NCBI GenBank assembly: GCA_002393735.1
Contig: DGTK01000016.1
Coordinates: 95,522-159,521 of the forward strand
DNA length: 64,000 nucleotides
Source of the DNA: Lachnospiraceae bacterium UBA4338
Lineage (GTDB): Bacteria; Bacillota; Clostridia; Lachnospirales; Lachnospiraceae
Direction of reading: 5' to 3'
Positions within the stretch are counted from its first letter, which is position 1. The number at the start of each line of letters is the position of its first letter. This document shows positions 1 through 8,805 of the stretch, in pieces. The position numbers and the translations under genes are program-made. The notes below the pieces were generated by a model. The model ran no database searches, had not been told where the DNA came from, and was given only the letters and a program-made list of their open reading frames with translations.

Positions 1-32
1 TAAATTACAGGCGGTATTTTATTGTACATTAT

Positions 33-62
33 TTGATTTTTATGTGTTATTGCTGATATAAT
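33..62 (+). promoter_or_regulatory. Sigma-A promoter, extended -10, for the lipid kinase operon
   Basis: A TTGATT -35 box (33-38) is separated by 18 nt from a TATAAT -10 box (57-62). The -10 carries the TG-N extension (TG at 54-55). It lies 35 nt upstream of the start of the lipid kinase gene, which has its own AGGAGGAG ribosome binding site at 81-88. The whole kinase-EAL-MscS run can be read from it. Confidence 0.6.
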
Positions 63-97
63 AAAATGTGTATTTTTCTTAGGAGGAGATTGTCATA

Positions 98-946
98 ATG
101 AGTCGTGTATTTATTCTTTTTAACAACCTGGCCAACAACGGAAAGGGCGGTGAACAGGCAAAGAAAGTGGAGGAATATCTTCAGGGGGAGTATGTTTACG
201 AAGATATTACCAAGATTGAAGATGTGAAGGCATATTTGTCAGGTCTTGAGGCTGATGACGAAGTTGTCGTATGTGGTGGCGATGGCACCATATCAAGATT
301 TGCCAATGATACTTCGGACCTGGAATTCAGGAATCCAATTTATTATTATCCATGTGGAAGCGGCAATGATTTTTACAGAGAAATTGGTAATCTGGAGAAT
401 CCGATTCCGGTAAGAGTTGAGCAGTATATAAAGAATCTTCCGACTGTGGAAGTTAAGGGCAAGACTTACACTTTCTTAAACGGCGTCGGCTATGGCATTG
501 ACGGTTATTGCTGCGAGGTTGGTGACCAGTTAAGAGAGAAGGGCGAGAAGGATATTAATTATGCTTCCATAGCAATTAAAGGACTTCTTTTCCACTATAA
601 GGCAACAAATGCCAAAGTTACGGTGGATGGCAAGGAATATAATTTTAAGAAAGTTTGGATTGCTCCAACCATGAATGGTAAATATTACGGTGGCGGCATG
701 ATTCCTGCTCCGAATCAGAAGAGAATGGCTGATGACAAAATTATCTCCGTTATGATATTCGGAGGATGGGGAAGACTTAGGACGCTTATGGCATTCCCGG
801 GGATTTTTAAGGGAGAGCATGTAAAAAAGAAATGCGTAACAGTAATTGAAGGAAAGAATATTAAGGTTGAATTTGACGGACCAAGACCTCTTCAGATTGA
901 TGGAGAGACTATACTTGATGTAACTTCTTACGAAGCAAAGGTGTAA
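98..946 (+). CDS. Diacylglycerol kinase-family lipid kinase (DagK/YegS-like)
   Basis: This 282-residue protein carries the catalytic-domain signature GGDGT at residues 60-64 and a second nucleotide-loop motif GSGNDF at 87-92, the order expected in the diacylglycerol/sphingosine kinase superfamily. Members phosphorylate diacylglycerol or related lipids with ATP at the inner face of the membrane, recycling lipid left from lipoteichoic acid or lipid turnover. The length fits the bacterial short form of about 290-300 residues. There is no signal peptide or membrane segment. The ATG has an AGGAGGAG site 9 nt upstream. The true lipid substrate is not visible from sequence. It is first in a likely operon with an EAL phosphodiesterase and an MscS channel. 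Confidence 0.85.
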   Translation: MSRVFILFNNLANNGKGGEQAKKVEEYLQGEYVYEDITKIEDVKAYLSGLEADDEVVVCGGDGTISRFANDTSDLEFRNPIYYYPCGSGNDFYREIGNLENPIPVRVEQYIKNLPTVEVKGKTYTFLNGVGYGIDGYCCEVGDQLREKGEKDINYASIAIKGLLFHYKATNAKVTVDGKEYNFKKVWIAPTMNGKYYGGGMIPAPNQKRMADDKIISVMIFGGWGRLRTLMAFPGIFKGEHVKKKCVTVIEGKNIKVEFDGPRPLQIDGETILDVTSYEAKV

Positions 947-977
947 TGGGGAATGCTCCTTAAGTTTGGAGGCAGGA

Positions 978-3212
978 ATGAGTAAGGTTAAAAAACAAAA
1001 TCGAAAAAGATTCAAAGCCTTTAGAAGAAATAATGGCTGGATAGGCATTATCTTTCTTGCGCTTGCATATCTGGGAATGGTAATAATTGTATTTGCATTT
1101 ACTGATATTATGTCTCAGTATGTAATGAATGCCAAATTGGTAGCAGAGGTAGAGCGTGTCGCTGAGATAGTTGAAATATATAATAATTCTGAAATGCCGA
1201 TGGAAGAGGCGCTTGAACTTTTGGGACCTAATGGAGAGAGTTACGTAATAACTGATTCCAGAGGCGGAGTAATATATGAATATGGTGAGAATACATTAAG
1301 TCATAAACTTCTTGCGGTTAAAGAAGCTTATGGAATTAAATACCGACTCTATGCCGATTCAAAAGAAGATTATATATTCTTAAATGATGATCATGAACTG
1401 GAAATAGATCCAAGGAAGGTTGCTGATAATCTTACGAGTGGGGAATTACTGGTTAATGATATGACATTCACGGAGTTCTCACTGACGGATGAAAGCGAGT
1501 ATCTTCCGGAAGATATAGATTCCACTTTGGATATTGATACTGCCAAGATGATCAATTTCCCTATCTGGGTGGCAATCGGAATTAATAACAACTCCCAGAG
1601 ATTTGTGGCAAAATGCTATGTAAGTTATAACCTTAGGGATATGTTCCTTGCCGGTGGTTTTGCAATGGTTGTATTACTTGGCGGTGGAATTCTTTTCATT
1701 GTACTTGTAGTCAACTTTGTAATAAGCATTCACAGACAGCACAATACCATGAAACTTTTCTTTACGGACATCATTACCAGAGAGAAAAACTGGATGTGGT
1801 TTTTGTATAAAGGCGAGCCGCTTGTTAAGAGAAAGTATAAGAATACTTATGCCGTTGTTAATCTGGTATTTGTCAAATATCGTACCTTCTGTGTATGCCA
1901 TTCGGTAGATGAAGGCGAACTGATGCTTCGAAGAGTATATAATCTCATTGAAGCAAGTATTGGAAAGAAGGAATTAGTTTCCCACTGTACACCTTCGCAT
2001 TTTGCACTTTTGTTAAATGCAGATGACAAGCAGGAACTTGATAACCGTCTTAAGGTTTTAATTAACAGACTTAAGAGTATTGATGAAGAGCATGATTTTA
2101 ACTTCCAGATTGGTGTTGATTTCATCGAAGTTAAAAAGAATGACAAGGGCAAAATCACCAGGCGCAGATTCGTGGACCTTACCGCAGAATATAATAATGC
2201 ATGTGCGGCAAGAAGCTCTCTTGAGGATACTGAGGCGTCGGGAATCGCCTATTTTGACGATGAGTTAGTTCAGGAGCAGAAGTGGAAAGATCTGGTTCAG
2301 GAGAATCAGCGCCAGGCTCTTGAGAAAGAAGAATTCGTTGTTTACTATCAGCCTAAGTATAATCCTAGAACCAAAAAACTTACAGGTGCTGAGGCTTTAA
2401 TCAGATGGGATTCTCCAGTGCTTGGATTCATTTCTCCGGGAAGGTTTATTCCGATTTTTGAAGCAAATGGTTTTATTAAGGAAATCGACCACTACATGGT
2501 AAGCCATGTGGCAAGAGATCAGAAGAGATGGAAAGATATGGGACTTGATATTGTGCCTGTATCCGTTAATATTTCAAGAGCGCATTTCATTGAAGACGAC
2601 CTTGCTGAGCAGATAAGAGATATGGTTGATGCAGCAGGTGCTGACAGAAAATTCATTGAGATTGAGCTTACAGAGAGTGCGTTCTTTGACGATAAGAAAG
2701 CACTGATTAAGACAATTACAACTCTTAAGGAATATGGCTTTATGGTTTCCATGGATGACTTCGGTGCAGGTTATTCATCCCTTAATTCTCTTAAGGATAT
2801 GCCGCTTGATGTACTTAAGATTGATGCTGATTTCTTCAGGGGTGATCAAAGCGATGACAGAGGTAAAAAGGTTATTACAGAGACCATTAATCTTGCAAGA
2901 AGTCTTGAAATGCTCACAGTTGCTGAAGGCGTTGAGGATGCAGAACAGGTTGAGTTACTTGCTGATTTGAAATGTGACATGATACAGGGTTATTTCTTTG
3001 ATGAGCCTATGCCGGGTAATCAGTATGAAATCAGAATGGAACTTGGCGAGAGTATTGATAAAGAAGAACTTAAGAAGTATGAAGAGGAGCGAATGAAGAA
3101 AGCAGGGCAGGCTATGGGCGCTTCCGAAACGCAGGGAACTTTGCAGGCAGCGCAGACTGCACAGACTGCACAGACAACGCAGGCTTCACAGACAGAAGGG
3201 GAAATAAGTTGA
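978..3212 (+). CDS. Membrane EAL-domain c-di-GMP phosphodiesterase with degenerate GGDEF
   Basis: I place the start at ATG 978, 5 nt after GGAGG at 968-972; an upstream in-frame TTG at 966 overlaps that site. The 744-residue protein has a membrane segment near residues 20-42, an extracellular sensor region to about 220, a second membrane segment near 221-250, a degenerate GGDEF domain (the signature position reads TPSHF, so no cyclase activity is expected) and a C-terminal EAL domain. The EAL domain keeps E472-A-L-I-R, the DDFGAG loop at 593, LKID and EGVE, so phosphodiesterase activity is likely. The last ~25 residues are low-complexity with TAQ repeats. It overlaps the MscS gene by 4 nt, so the two are translationally coupled. 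Confidence 0.88.
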   Translation: MSKVKKQNRKRFKAFRRNNGWIGIIFLALAYLGMVIIVFAFTDIMSQYVMNAKLVAEVERVAEIVEIYNNSEMPMEEALELLGPNGESYVITDSRGGVIYEYGENTLSHKLLAVKEAYGIKYRLYADSKEDYIFLNDDHELEIDPRKVADNLTSGELLVNDMTFTEFSLTDESEYLPEDIDSTLDIDTAKMINFPIWVAIGINNNSQRFVAKCYVSYNLRDMFLAGGFAMVVLLGGGILFIVLVVNFVISIHRQHNTMKLFFTDIITREKNWMWFLYKGEPLVKRKYKNTYAVVNLVFVKYRTFCVCHSVDEGELMLRRVYNLIEASIGKKELVSHCTPSHFALLLNADDKQELDNRLKVLINRLKSIDEEHDFNFQIGVDFIEVKKNDKGKITRRRFVDLTAEYNNACAARSSLEDTEASGIAYFDDELVQEQKWKDLVQENQRQALEKEEFVVYYQPKYNPRTKKLTGAEALIRWDSPVLGFISPGRFIPIFEANGFIKEIDHYMVSHVARDQKRWKDMGLDIVPVSVNISRAHFIEDDLAEQIRDMVDAAGADRKFIEIELTESAFFDDKKALIKTITTLKEYGFMVSMDDFGAGYSSLNSLKDMPLDVLKIDADFFRGDQSDDRGKKVITETINLARSLEMLTVAEGVEDAEQVELLADLKCDMIQGYFFDEPMPGNQYEIRMELGESIDKEELKKYEEERMKKAGQAMGASETQGTLQAAQTAQTAQTTQASQTEGEIS

Positions 3213-4138
3213 GTTGGGATTTAATTAAAGACTTACTTGAAAATAAAATAATTCTGGCCATTGTGTATCTGGCTATCGGTTATATTTTAATCAAAATCAT
3301 CGACTTTATAGCCGGTAAATACAAGAAGAAACGTGGTACAAATATTAAGGCTTCTTTCACCAAGAGTGTCATTCAGGCTTTAATTACAATAGTTGTTTTG
3401 TTTAAGATAGCCAGCATGTCAGAGTTCATGCAGAATTTCTCGAATACAATTCTCATGTCATCTTCACTTATTGTGGTAATTCTCGGTTTTGTATTCCAGG
3501 AAGGCCTTAGTAATATTGTGCATGGTTTTATCATTACCATATTTAAGCCATTTGAAGTGGGTGACAGAATTCAGATTAGTGCAGGTGGTGAGACCATTAC
3601 AGGCTATGTTAAAAATATGACCTTAAGACATACCACCATAGCAAATATTGCAGATAATGCTGAATGTATTATTCCTAACTCGGTCTTGGATAATAGTACA
3701 ATCAGAAACCTGACAATGCAGGATTCCCAGAACAGATACCCTCTTACCGTTTCCATATCCTATGAACAGGCGGCAGATGAGGAGAAACTTAATCTGGCCC
3801 AGGATCTGTTAAGAGAAGAGATACTTGCAAACCCTCGTACTATTGACAAAAGACCTGATAAGAGTAAGCCATTATTTGTTAATGTGGCACTTAATCCAAG
3901 TACTGTTGATCTTACATGTTTTCTTGAGACCAACACTCCCGAGGATAACTACTTCGCATGTTCAGAGGTAAGACAGGCACTTCTTAAGAGATTTGCAGAG
4001 AATGGAATCAGCTTTGCATATAATCATCTTGATGTTACACTGATGCAGCAGGAGAGAAAAGATGAGATAGTAGAGGAAATGATGGAAAAGGCACAGGCTG
4101 CGGATGAAGAAATCGAAGTAACTGAAACTGACAAATAA
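3209..4138 (+). CDS. MscS-family small-conductance mechanosensitive channel
   Basis: This 309-residue protein has three hydrophobic segments near residues 12-34, 49-67 and 79-111. The third is followed by the MscS-type sequence GFVFQEGLSNIVHGF and then FEVGDRIQI, the start of the cytoplasmic beta domain. MscS channels release solutes when membrane tension rises on hypo-osmotic shock. The start is a TTG at 3209 that overlaps the stop of the EAL gene as TTGA, with GAAGGGG at 3195-3201 as ribosome binding site. The C-terminus is a highly charged Glu/Asp-rich tail of about 25 residues. It is the last gene before a strong terminator. The coupling to a c-di-GMP enzyme is notable but unexplained. 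Confidence 0.88.
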   Translation: MSWDLIKDLLENKIILAIVYLAIGYILIKIIDFIAGKYKKKRGTNIKASFTKSVIQALITIVVLFKIASMSEFMQNFSNTILMSSSLIVVILGFVFQEGLSNIVHGFIITIFKPFEVGDRIQISAGGETITGYVKNMTLRHTTIANIADNAECIIPNSVLDNSTIRNLTMQDSQNRYPLTVSISYEQAADEEKLNLAQDLLREEILANPRTIDKRPDKSKPLFVNVALNPSTVDLTCFLETNTPEDNYFACSEVRQALLKRFAENGISFAYNHLDVTLMQQERKDEIVEEMMEKAQAADEEIEVTETDK

Positions 4139-4161
4139 AATCGGATTTGATATGTGATTAT

Positions 4162-4202
4162 AAGCAGATGAATTCATAATGAGTTTATCTGCTTTTTCTT
4201 TT
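4162..4202 (+). terminator. Intrinsic terminator after the MscS gene
   Basis: AAGCAGATGAA (4162-4172) pairs with TTTATCTGCTT (4184-4194), giving 11 pairs including one G-T, with an 11-nt loop. A T-rich tract (TTTCTTTT) follows. It closes the operon that starts at 98. Confidence 0.8.
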
Positions 4203-4210
4203 AATCTTTC

Positions 4211-4239
4211 TTGTGAAAAGCACAGATATGAATTATAAT
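4211..4239 (+). promoter_or_regulatory. Sigma-A promoter for the Crp/Fnr regulator
   Basis: TTGTGA (4211-4216) and a perfect TATAAT (4234-4239) are separated by 17 nt. The pair lies directly after the preceding terminator and 46 nt before the start codon of the Crp/Fnr-family gene, which has AAGGAGG at 4273-4279. Confidence 0.7.
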
Positions 4240-4285
4240 GATTATGTGGTTATAACAACGAAACATTAATTAAGGAGGTTATGTT

Positions 4286-4936
4286 ATGGATGTTAAAGAA
4301 TTAAAGAAACTGGCGCTTTTTGAAGGTATGACTGACAAGGAAGCAGAGGAGGCTGTAAAGGCTCTTAATATTACCAGGAAGTCAGTTAAGAAGGGCAAAC
4401 TTGTTATTAAGCAGGGTGCTGCTCCTAAGGAGATTTTTATAATATTAAATGGAAGCGCTATTGTTGTAAGTACTGATGCCTGGGGTAATGATCATGTATT
4501 AAGCCTTCTATCTAAGGGCGATATCGCAGGCAGTTCATATGCTTTATTTACAGATGAAGTGGCTCCTGCAAGTGTTGAAGCAACAACTAATGTTGATGTT
4601 ATTTCAATCAATGCTTATGTACTTATGAAACCATCTAAGGCTTCATGGCAGACCAAACTTCTTATTGCAATGCTTGAGGCTGTTGCAACAGACAGCAACA
4701 AACTTCTTACTACAAATATTCTTACATCACCAAAGAGTGCAAGAGAGCGTATTATGATTTATCTTACAATCTCTTCTGAGCAGGCTGGTGATTCTGAATT
4801 CCTGATTCCTTTTGACAGACAGGAAATGGCTGACTACCTTGACCTTGAAAGAACTGCTCTTTCCAAGGAACTCGGAAGAATGAAAGATGAAGGACTTATC
4901 GACTACAGAAAGAATTATTTTAAAATCATTAAATAA
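4286..4936 (+). CDS. Crp/Fnr-family transcriptional regulator
   Basis: The 216-residue protein has an N-terminal cyclic-nucleotide-binding-type beta barrel (about 5-120) and a C-terminal winged helix-turn-helix (about 150-210). The recognition-helix region reads DLERTALSKELGRMKDEGLI and ends in the expected beta wing. No cysteine cluster for an Fnr iron-sulfur centre is present, and I do not see a clear cAMP-binding RxS motif, so the ligand is unknown. The start has a near-consensus AAGGAGG. It has its own promoter, and its stop is only 3 nt from the LicD-type gene, so it may control that gene or simply share its transcript. Confidence 0.85.
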   Translation: MDVKELKKLALFEGMTDKEAEEAVKALNITRKSVKKGKLVIKQGAAPKEIFIILNGSAIVVSTDAWGNDHVLSLLSKGDIAGSSYALFTDEVAPASVEATTNVDVISINAYVLMKPSKASWQTKLLIAMLEAVATDSNKLLTTNILTSPKSARERIMIYLTISSEQAGDSEFLIPFDRQEMADYLDLERTALSKELGRMKDEGLIDYRKNYFKIIK

Positions 4937-4939
4937 TCT

Positions 4940-7165
4940 ATGGATATAAATAAATCAATATATTCAAATATGGATTTTGATCCATTATATTTAGCAGATG
5001 AAATCCGGGAAGGATTCTATATCTCAACCATGATGAAGAGATACTGGGCCTGTCAGCTTCGCGTGCTGGCGGAGATTGACAAGATATGTGTTCGCCACAA
5101 TATCCCGTGGTATGCAGATAATGGAACCCTTCTTGGTGCTATACGTCACAAGGGTTATATTCCATGGGATGATGACCTTGATATCTGTATGCTTCGTGAT
5201 GACTGGATCAGGTTCTTCGAAGTGGCGGGGGATGAACTTCCTGATAAGTATTATGTTTTAAGTCTTCAAAAAGAAGAAGAATATGAGCAGATGCTTGGAA
5301 GAATTACAAATGGCAATAAAGTGTCATATGGCGAGGTTCATTTAAAAGAATTCTATAACTGCCCTTATACTGTGGGGGTGGATATTTTTCCATTGGATGC
5401 TTTAGCTGATGATGAAGAAGAGGAAGAGGCAAGGCGCTCTAAACTCCTTGATATCGCTGCGGCCATGACATATATTAATTCCGGGCTTGAGAAAAGTGAT
5501 GAGGCCAGGGAAGTAATCAGGAAGATAGAAAAAGACAATCATGTGTCTTTGGAATATAAAAGGAATCTTAAAAGAGAATTGCTGCTTTTAAGTGAAAAGT
5601 TATATAGCCTTTATCCGACCAAGGATGCCAGGTATGTCTCTTTGATGCCTTATTGGGTATCGCATCATAATCATAAATACGAGAAGGATTTGTATGATAA
5701 CCGTGTGCTGGTGCCTTTTGAGAATACGCAGATTTATGTGCCGGCCAGATTCGAAGAGGTACTTAAGGTAGAATATGGTGATTATATGCGAATTGTTAAG
5801 GGCGGCGGTGTTCATGAGTATCCTGTTTATAAGGACCAGGAGGCCATGCTTAAAGAGCATATAGAAACCAACCCTTACAGATATACTTTCCCGGATGCAT
5901 CGGAGGTTACGGCGCCAAGGAAAGGCGATATAAAAACGCAGATTCGTACACTTACCGGAACGCTTGATAAGACGCAGAAGTTACTTAATGTGATAATTCA
6001 AAGCGGGAATGTTGAGACACTGAGGCAGGCTTTGGAAGGCTGCCAGTCACTTGCCATAGCCCTTGGTAATCTTATTGAGAATTACATGGTGGGTACGGAT
6101 ATAATTCCAAAATTAGAGGATTACTGCGAGAAGATATTTATCTGTCACAGCGAGCCGTCTGTAGAGACTTTGGGCATGGTGACAGGTCTTGGTGATTCGA
6201 TTATTGGATTTATTGAAGATTTTCTCGTTAATAAGAAAGAGGACATACTCTTTATTCTTTGCAGGCATGAGTGGTGGGATAATGCGCTTAAAATGTATTA
6301 TTCTTATGTGGCGGATGGAAGTAAGAATGTATATGTGATGTGTGCGCCATACAAACTTGATGAGATTAACAGCGGAACTGTGGAAGGTGAGAACGTAAGG
6401 TGCGACAGCGCATATCTGCCTTCTGATGTTAATGTGGTGACGCTGGAAGAATATAATTATGCTGAGCGTTATCCGGAGACCATTATTGTACAAAATCCTT
6501 ATGATCAGTTTAATTTAAGTTACAATATTCAGGATTATTATTGTACAAATAATCTTAAGAATTATACATCGAAACTTATTTATTTATCACCGGATGGCAT
6601 TGAGCCGCCAGTGGATGATAAGGATAAGGCTATTGCGGCATTGGAGGTTTTAATTGAGGAGCCTGCCAATGTATATGCAGATGAGATACTGGTGGATTCT
6701 GAGGGCATGGGTAAGCTCTATGTAGATACGCTAAGTGAACTTTCAGGATTGTCAAAAGAATTCTGGGAGAATAAAGTCAGGGTATGTGAACCGCTGAATA
6801 AGGGCGGTGTGGTTAAGAATGGACCGAAGGTACTGCTCTTTGAAGTTAATATTGCAATTTTACTTAAAGAGGGTATGAAGGCTGTTCAGAAAATTGAGGA
6901 TGCTCTAAAGATAATGGATGCCGGTGACAGCATTGTATGTATATTTAAGTTATCAAGTGACGTGAAGGAACTTGAGATTATTGATAAAAGGTTATTCGAT
7001 GCTTTGTCAGATGTTCTTGAAAAATATGGACTTGATATAAATGTTGCCATAGCCACGGAAATAGATTACAGACAAGTGGATGCATATTATGGCACCACCG
7101 GCTATTCGGCTCACATGATAAGGAACCTTAAGAAGCCGGTGATGATAATGAATGTTGATATTTGA
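4940..7165 (+). CDS. LicD-family phosphotransferase with a large unassigned C-terminal half
   Basis: Residues about 45-320 form a LicD domain. The signature NGTLLGAIRHKGYIPWDDDL ends in the Asp-rich WDDDLD at 76-81, followed by the family pattern VGVDIFPLD. LicD proteins transfer phosphocholine or related phospho-groups to surface glycans. Residues about 330-741 are a second region (coiled-coil-like 320-380, then an alpha/beta segment) that I cannot assign; it has the feel of a glycerophosphotransferase- or glycosyltransferase-type N-terminal fold. The protein is far longer than LicD alone (about 270). The start at 4940 lacks a good ribosome binding site and is probably coupled to the preceding stop 3 nt away. 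The stop abuts the stop of the opposing gene directly. Confidence 0.75.
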   Translation: MDINKSIYSNMDFDPLYLADEIREGFYISTMMKRYWACQLRVLAEIDKICVRHNIPWYADNGTLLGAIRHKGYIPWDDDLDICMLRDDWIRFFEVAGDELPDKYYVLSLQKEEEYEQMLGRITNGNKVSYGEVHLKEFYNCPYTVGVDIFPLDALADDEEEEEARRSKLLDIAAAMTYINSGLEKSDEAREVIRKIEKDNHVSLEYKRNLKRELLLLSEKLYSLYPTKDARYVSLMPYWVSHHNHKYEKDLYDNRVLVPFENTQIYVPARFEEVLKVEYGDYMRIVKGGGVHEYPVYKDQEAMLKEHIETNPYRYTFPDASEVTAPRKGDIKTQIRTLTGTLDKTQKLLNVIIQSGNVETLRQALEGCQSLAIALGNLIENYMVGTDIIPKLEDYCEKIFICHSEPSVETLGMVTGLGDSIIGFIEDFLVNKKEDILFILCRHEWWDNALKMYYSYVADGSKNVYVMCAPYKLDEINSGTVEGENVRCDSAYLPSDVNVVTLEEYNYAERYPETIIVQNPYDQFNLSYNIQDYYCTNNLKNYTSKLIYLSPDGIEPPVDDKDKAIAALEVLIEEPANVYADEILVDSEGMGKLYVDTLSELSGLSKEFWENKVRVCEPLNKGGVVKNGPKVLLFEVNIAILLKEGMKAVQKIEDALKIMDAGDSIVCIFKLSSDVKELEIIDKRLFDALSDVLEKYGLDINVAIATEIDYRQVDAYYGTTGYSAHMIRNLKKPVMIMNVDI

Positions 7166-8611
7166 TTATTCATATAATGAAAAAATAGCATTCAGCAGAT
7201 GAGGGTGTCTGATAACAAAATGTACCTCCGGAGCATTGGACTTGGATATTACCACAGTTCGTGCTCCGTATCTTGTTATTGAGATATTTTTAAAATACAG
7301 ATTTTTATTGTTCGGAAGAACCTCAGGTTTCTGGCCGTTTTCATCTAAAAGGGCCTGTGTTTCTTTTATAATTAATTCTTCATATGCTTTTTTATCCTCT
7401 TCAAAAAAAATATCCATAAGAGGAAGGGCTTTGGCAAAGAGGGCCTGTCGTCTTTTTAGGGCACCTTTCAGTTCTTCTTTGCCGGAACTTAAGCAAAAAA
7501 AGGCTGTGGACAAATCTTTATTCGTACATTCTCCGATTAAACATACCTCTCCCGATAATCTGAATAAATGCTGATAATCACTTTCCGGTTCTGTTTCCAG
7601 ATAGTAAGGAGTAATTAAACCTGTCATGTATAAAGGAATCCAGCTTTCCAAACCTATCATCATTTCATGGAAAGGCCGGTTTAGGTCGTGAATGATATTA
7701 AGTCTCAGCCCTTTCTTTAGCATCATGGCAAGCCCCATCATCCAGCTGCGTGAGAATTTAGGATCCGCAGCCGGCTCTTCCATGGGTAGATTGGAATATT
7801 CCCATACATCCTCCGTAGATGACGATAAAACGGTTTTCCGAAGGAAAGTCAATTCGGCCTGTTTCATTCCTTCCAGACCATAATACTGCTTACCGCCGGA
7901 GGGCTTAATGGGAGATGTAATGGTTTTGACTTTATCAAAATGAACTCTCTTCATATAATCATTTAAGTCGAATTCATCCAGTTTTGTCAGAAAATTCCGT
8001 ACAGCTTCCCGGTTACTTCCTGCTCCTTTTCCCTCATTATGTGGTATTGACCGGCTGAGTAAATACCCATATATTGCGTTGCTCCTTTGTTTGGTATCTT
8101 CGAGTTCCTCCGTCGAAACTGAGATAAGAGTAGCAAGTGCGTCCTTTAATTGCACGCTCCTACATACTTCCGCAGCATAGTCGCTTATGTTACGGGTAAA
8201 TGAATCGTAATCAGCAGGAATTCTTTCAGTTGACAAAACTCTTGAGATAAAAGAAGGGTCGTAACCTGTTTTCTGAGCCAGCTGAAGGTTGCTGATATTA
8301 AGGACTTTAGCAAGAAGTGATAGTCTTGATGCATATAAATCCTTATTTACGCCGGAAATAGGAAGAGCCCTGGTAAATGCGGTTTTGATATCCTCGTATG
8401 TAAGGGGCTCGCCTTTACCGGATTTATTCTTAGAAAGGGCAACGAGACCCTGAATCAGGTTCTCTAACTCCTGGCTTTCTGCATCAGGAGTACGAGCTCC
8501 TGAACGATATCTGCTAAGTGTAGCATCAGACAACTGGCTGATTTCAGCAAGTTCTCTTGATGTACATGGGATTTCATCCATATATTGCTTTAGTAAGTTA
8601 TGAAATTTCAT
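7166..8611 (-). CDS. Protein with two N-terminal helix-turn-helix segments, function unknown
   Basis: The 481-residue protein starts with a Cro/C1-like helix-turn-helix (about residues 15-40, SRELAEISQLSDATLSRY) and has a second one (about 98-125, SNLQLAQKTGYDPSFISRVL). The remaining ~330 residues match no family I recognise; they contain no membrane segment and look like a soluble sensor or scaffold. A good AAAGGAG site precedes the ATG on the minus strand. Downstream it converges on the LicD gene with zero intergenic bases and no visible terminator, so transcripts must overlap. Upstream it is divergent from the secreted protein gene across about 190 nt of AT-rich DNA. Regulation of that neighbour is possible but only inferred from position. 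Confidence 0.7.
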   Translation of the reverse strand: MKFHNLLKQYMDEIPCTSRELAEISQLSDATLSRYRSGARTPDAESQELENLIQGLVALSKNKSGKGEPLTYEDIKTAFTRALPISGVNKDLYASRLSLLAKVLNISNLQLAQKTGYDPSFISRVLSTERIPADYDSFTRNISDYAAEVCRSVQLKDALATLISVSTEELEDTKQRSNAIYGYLLSRSIPHNEGKGAGSNREAVRNFLTKLDEFDLNDYMKRVHFDKVKTITSPIKPSGGKQYYGLEGMKQAELTFLRKTVLSSSTEDVWEYSNLPMEEPAADPKFSRSWMMGLAMMLKKGLRLNIIHDLNRPFHEMMIGLESWIPLYMTGLITPYYLETEPESDYQHLFRLSGEVCLIGECTNKDLSTAFFCLSSGKEELKGALKRRQALFAKALPLMDIFFEEDKKAYEELIIKETQALLDENGQKPEVLPNNKNLYFKNISITRYGARTVVISKSNAPEVHFVIRHPHLLNAIFSLYE

Positions 8612-8805
8612 TAAAAAATATTCTCCTTTGGGGAATAACTAAGACTCTTACAGTAATTATATTTATTATTATATAAATAACCTAATTTTTCCCGTCTAGT
8701 CAATGCCAAGATGGAAAATGGGCAGCGTTAGGTGCGTGGAAAGTACTATAATTGTAGGTAGTTTGTATAATATCAAGCAGATTATTGCTGTGAAAGGAGA
8801 TATTG

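Noticed and set aside
966..977. TTG start four codons upstream for the EAL gene
   Set aside because: It overlaps the GGAGG that serves ATG 978, so it cannot be the main start.
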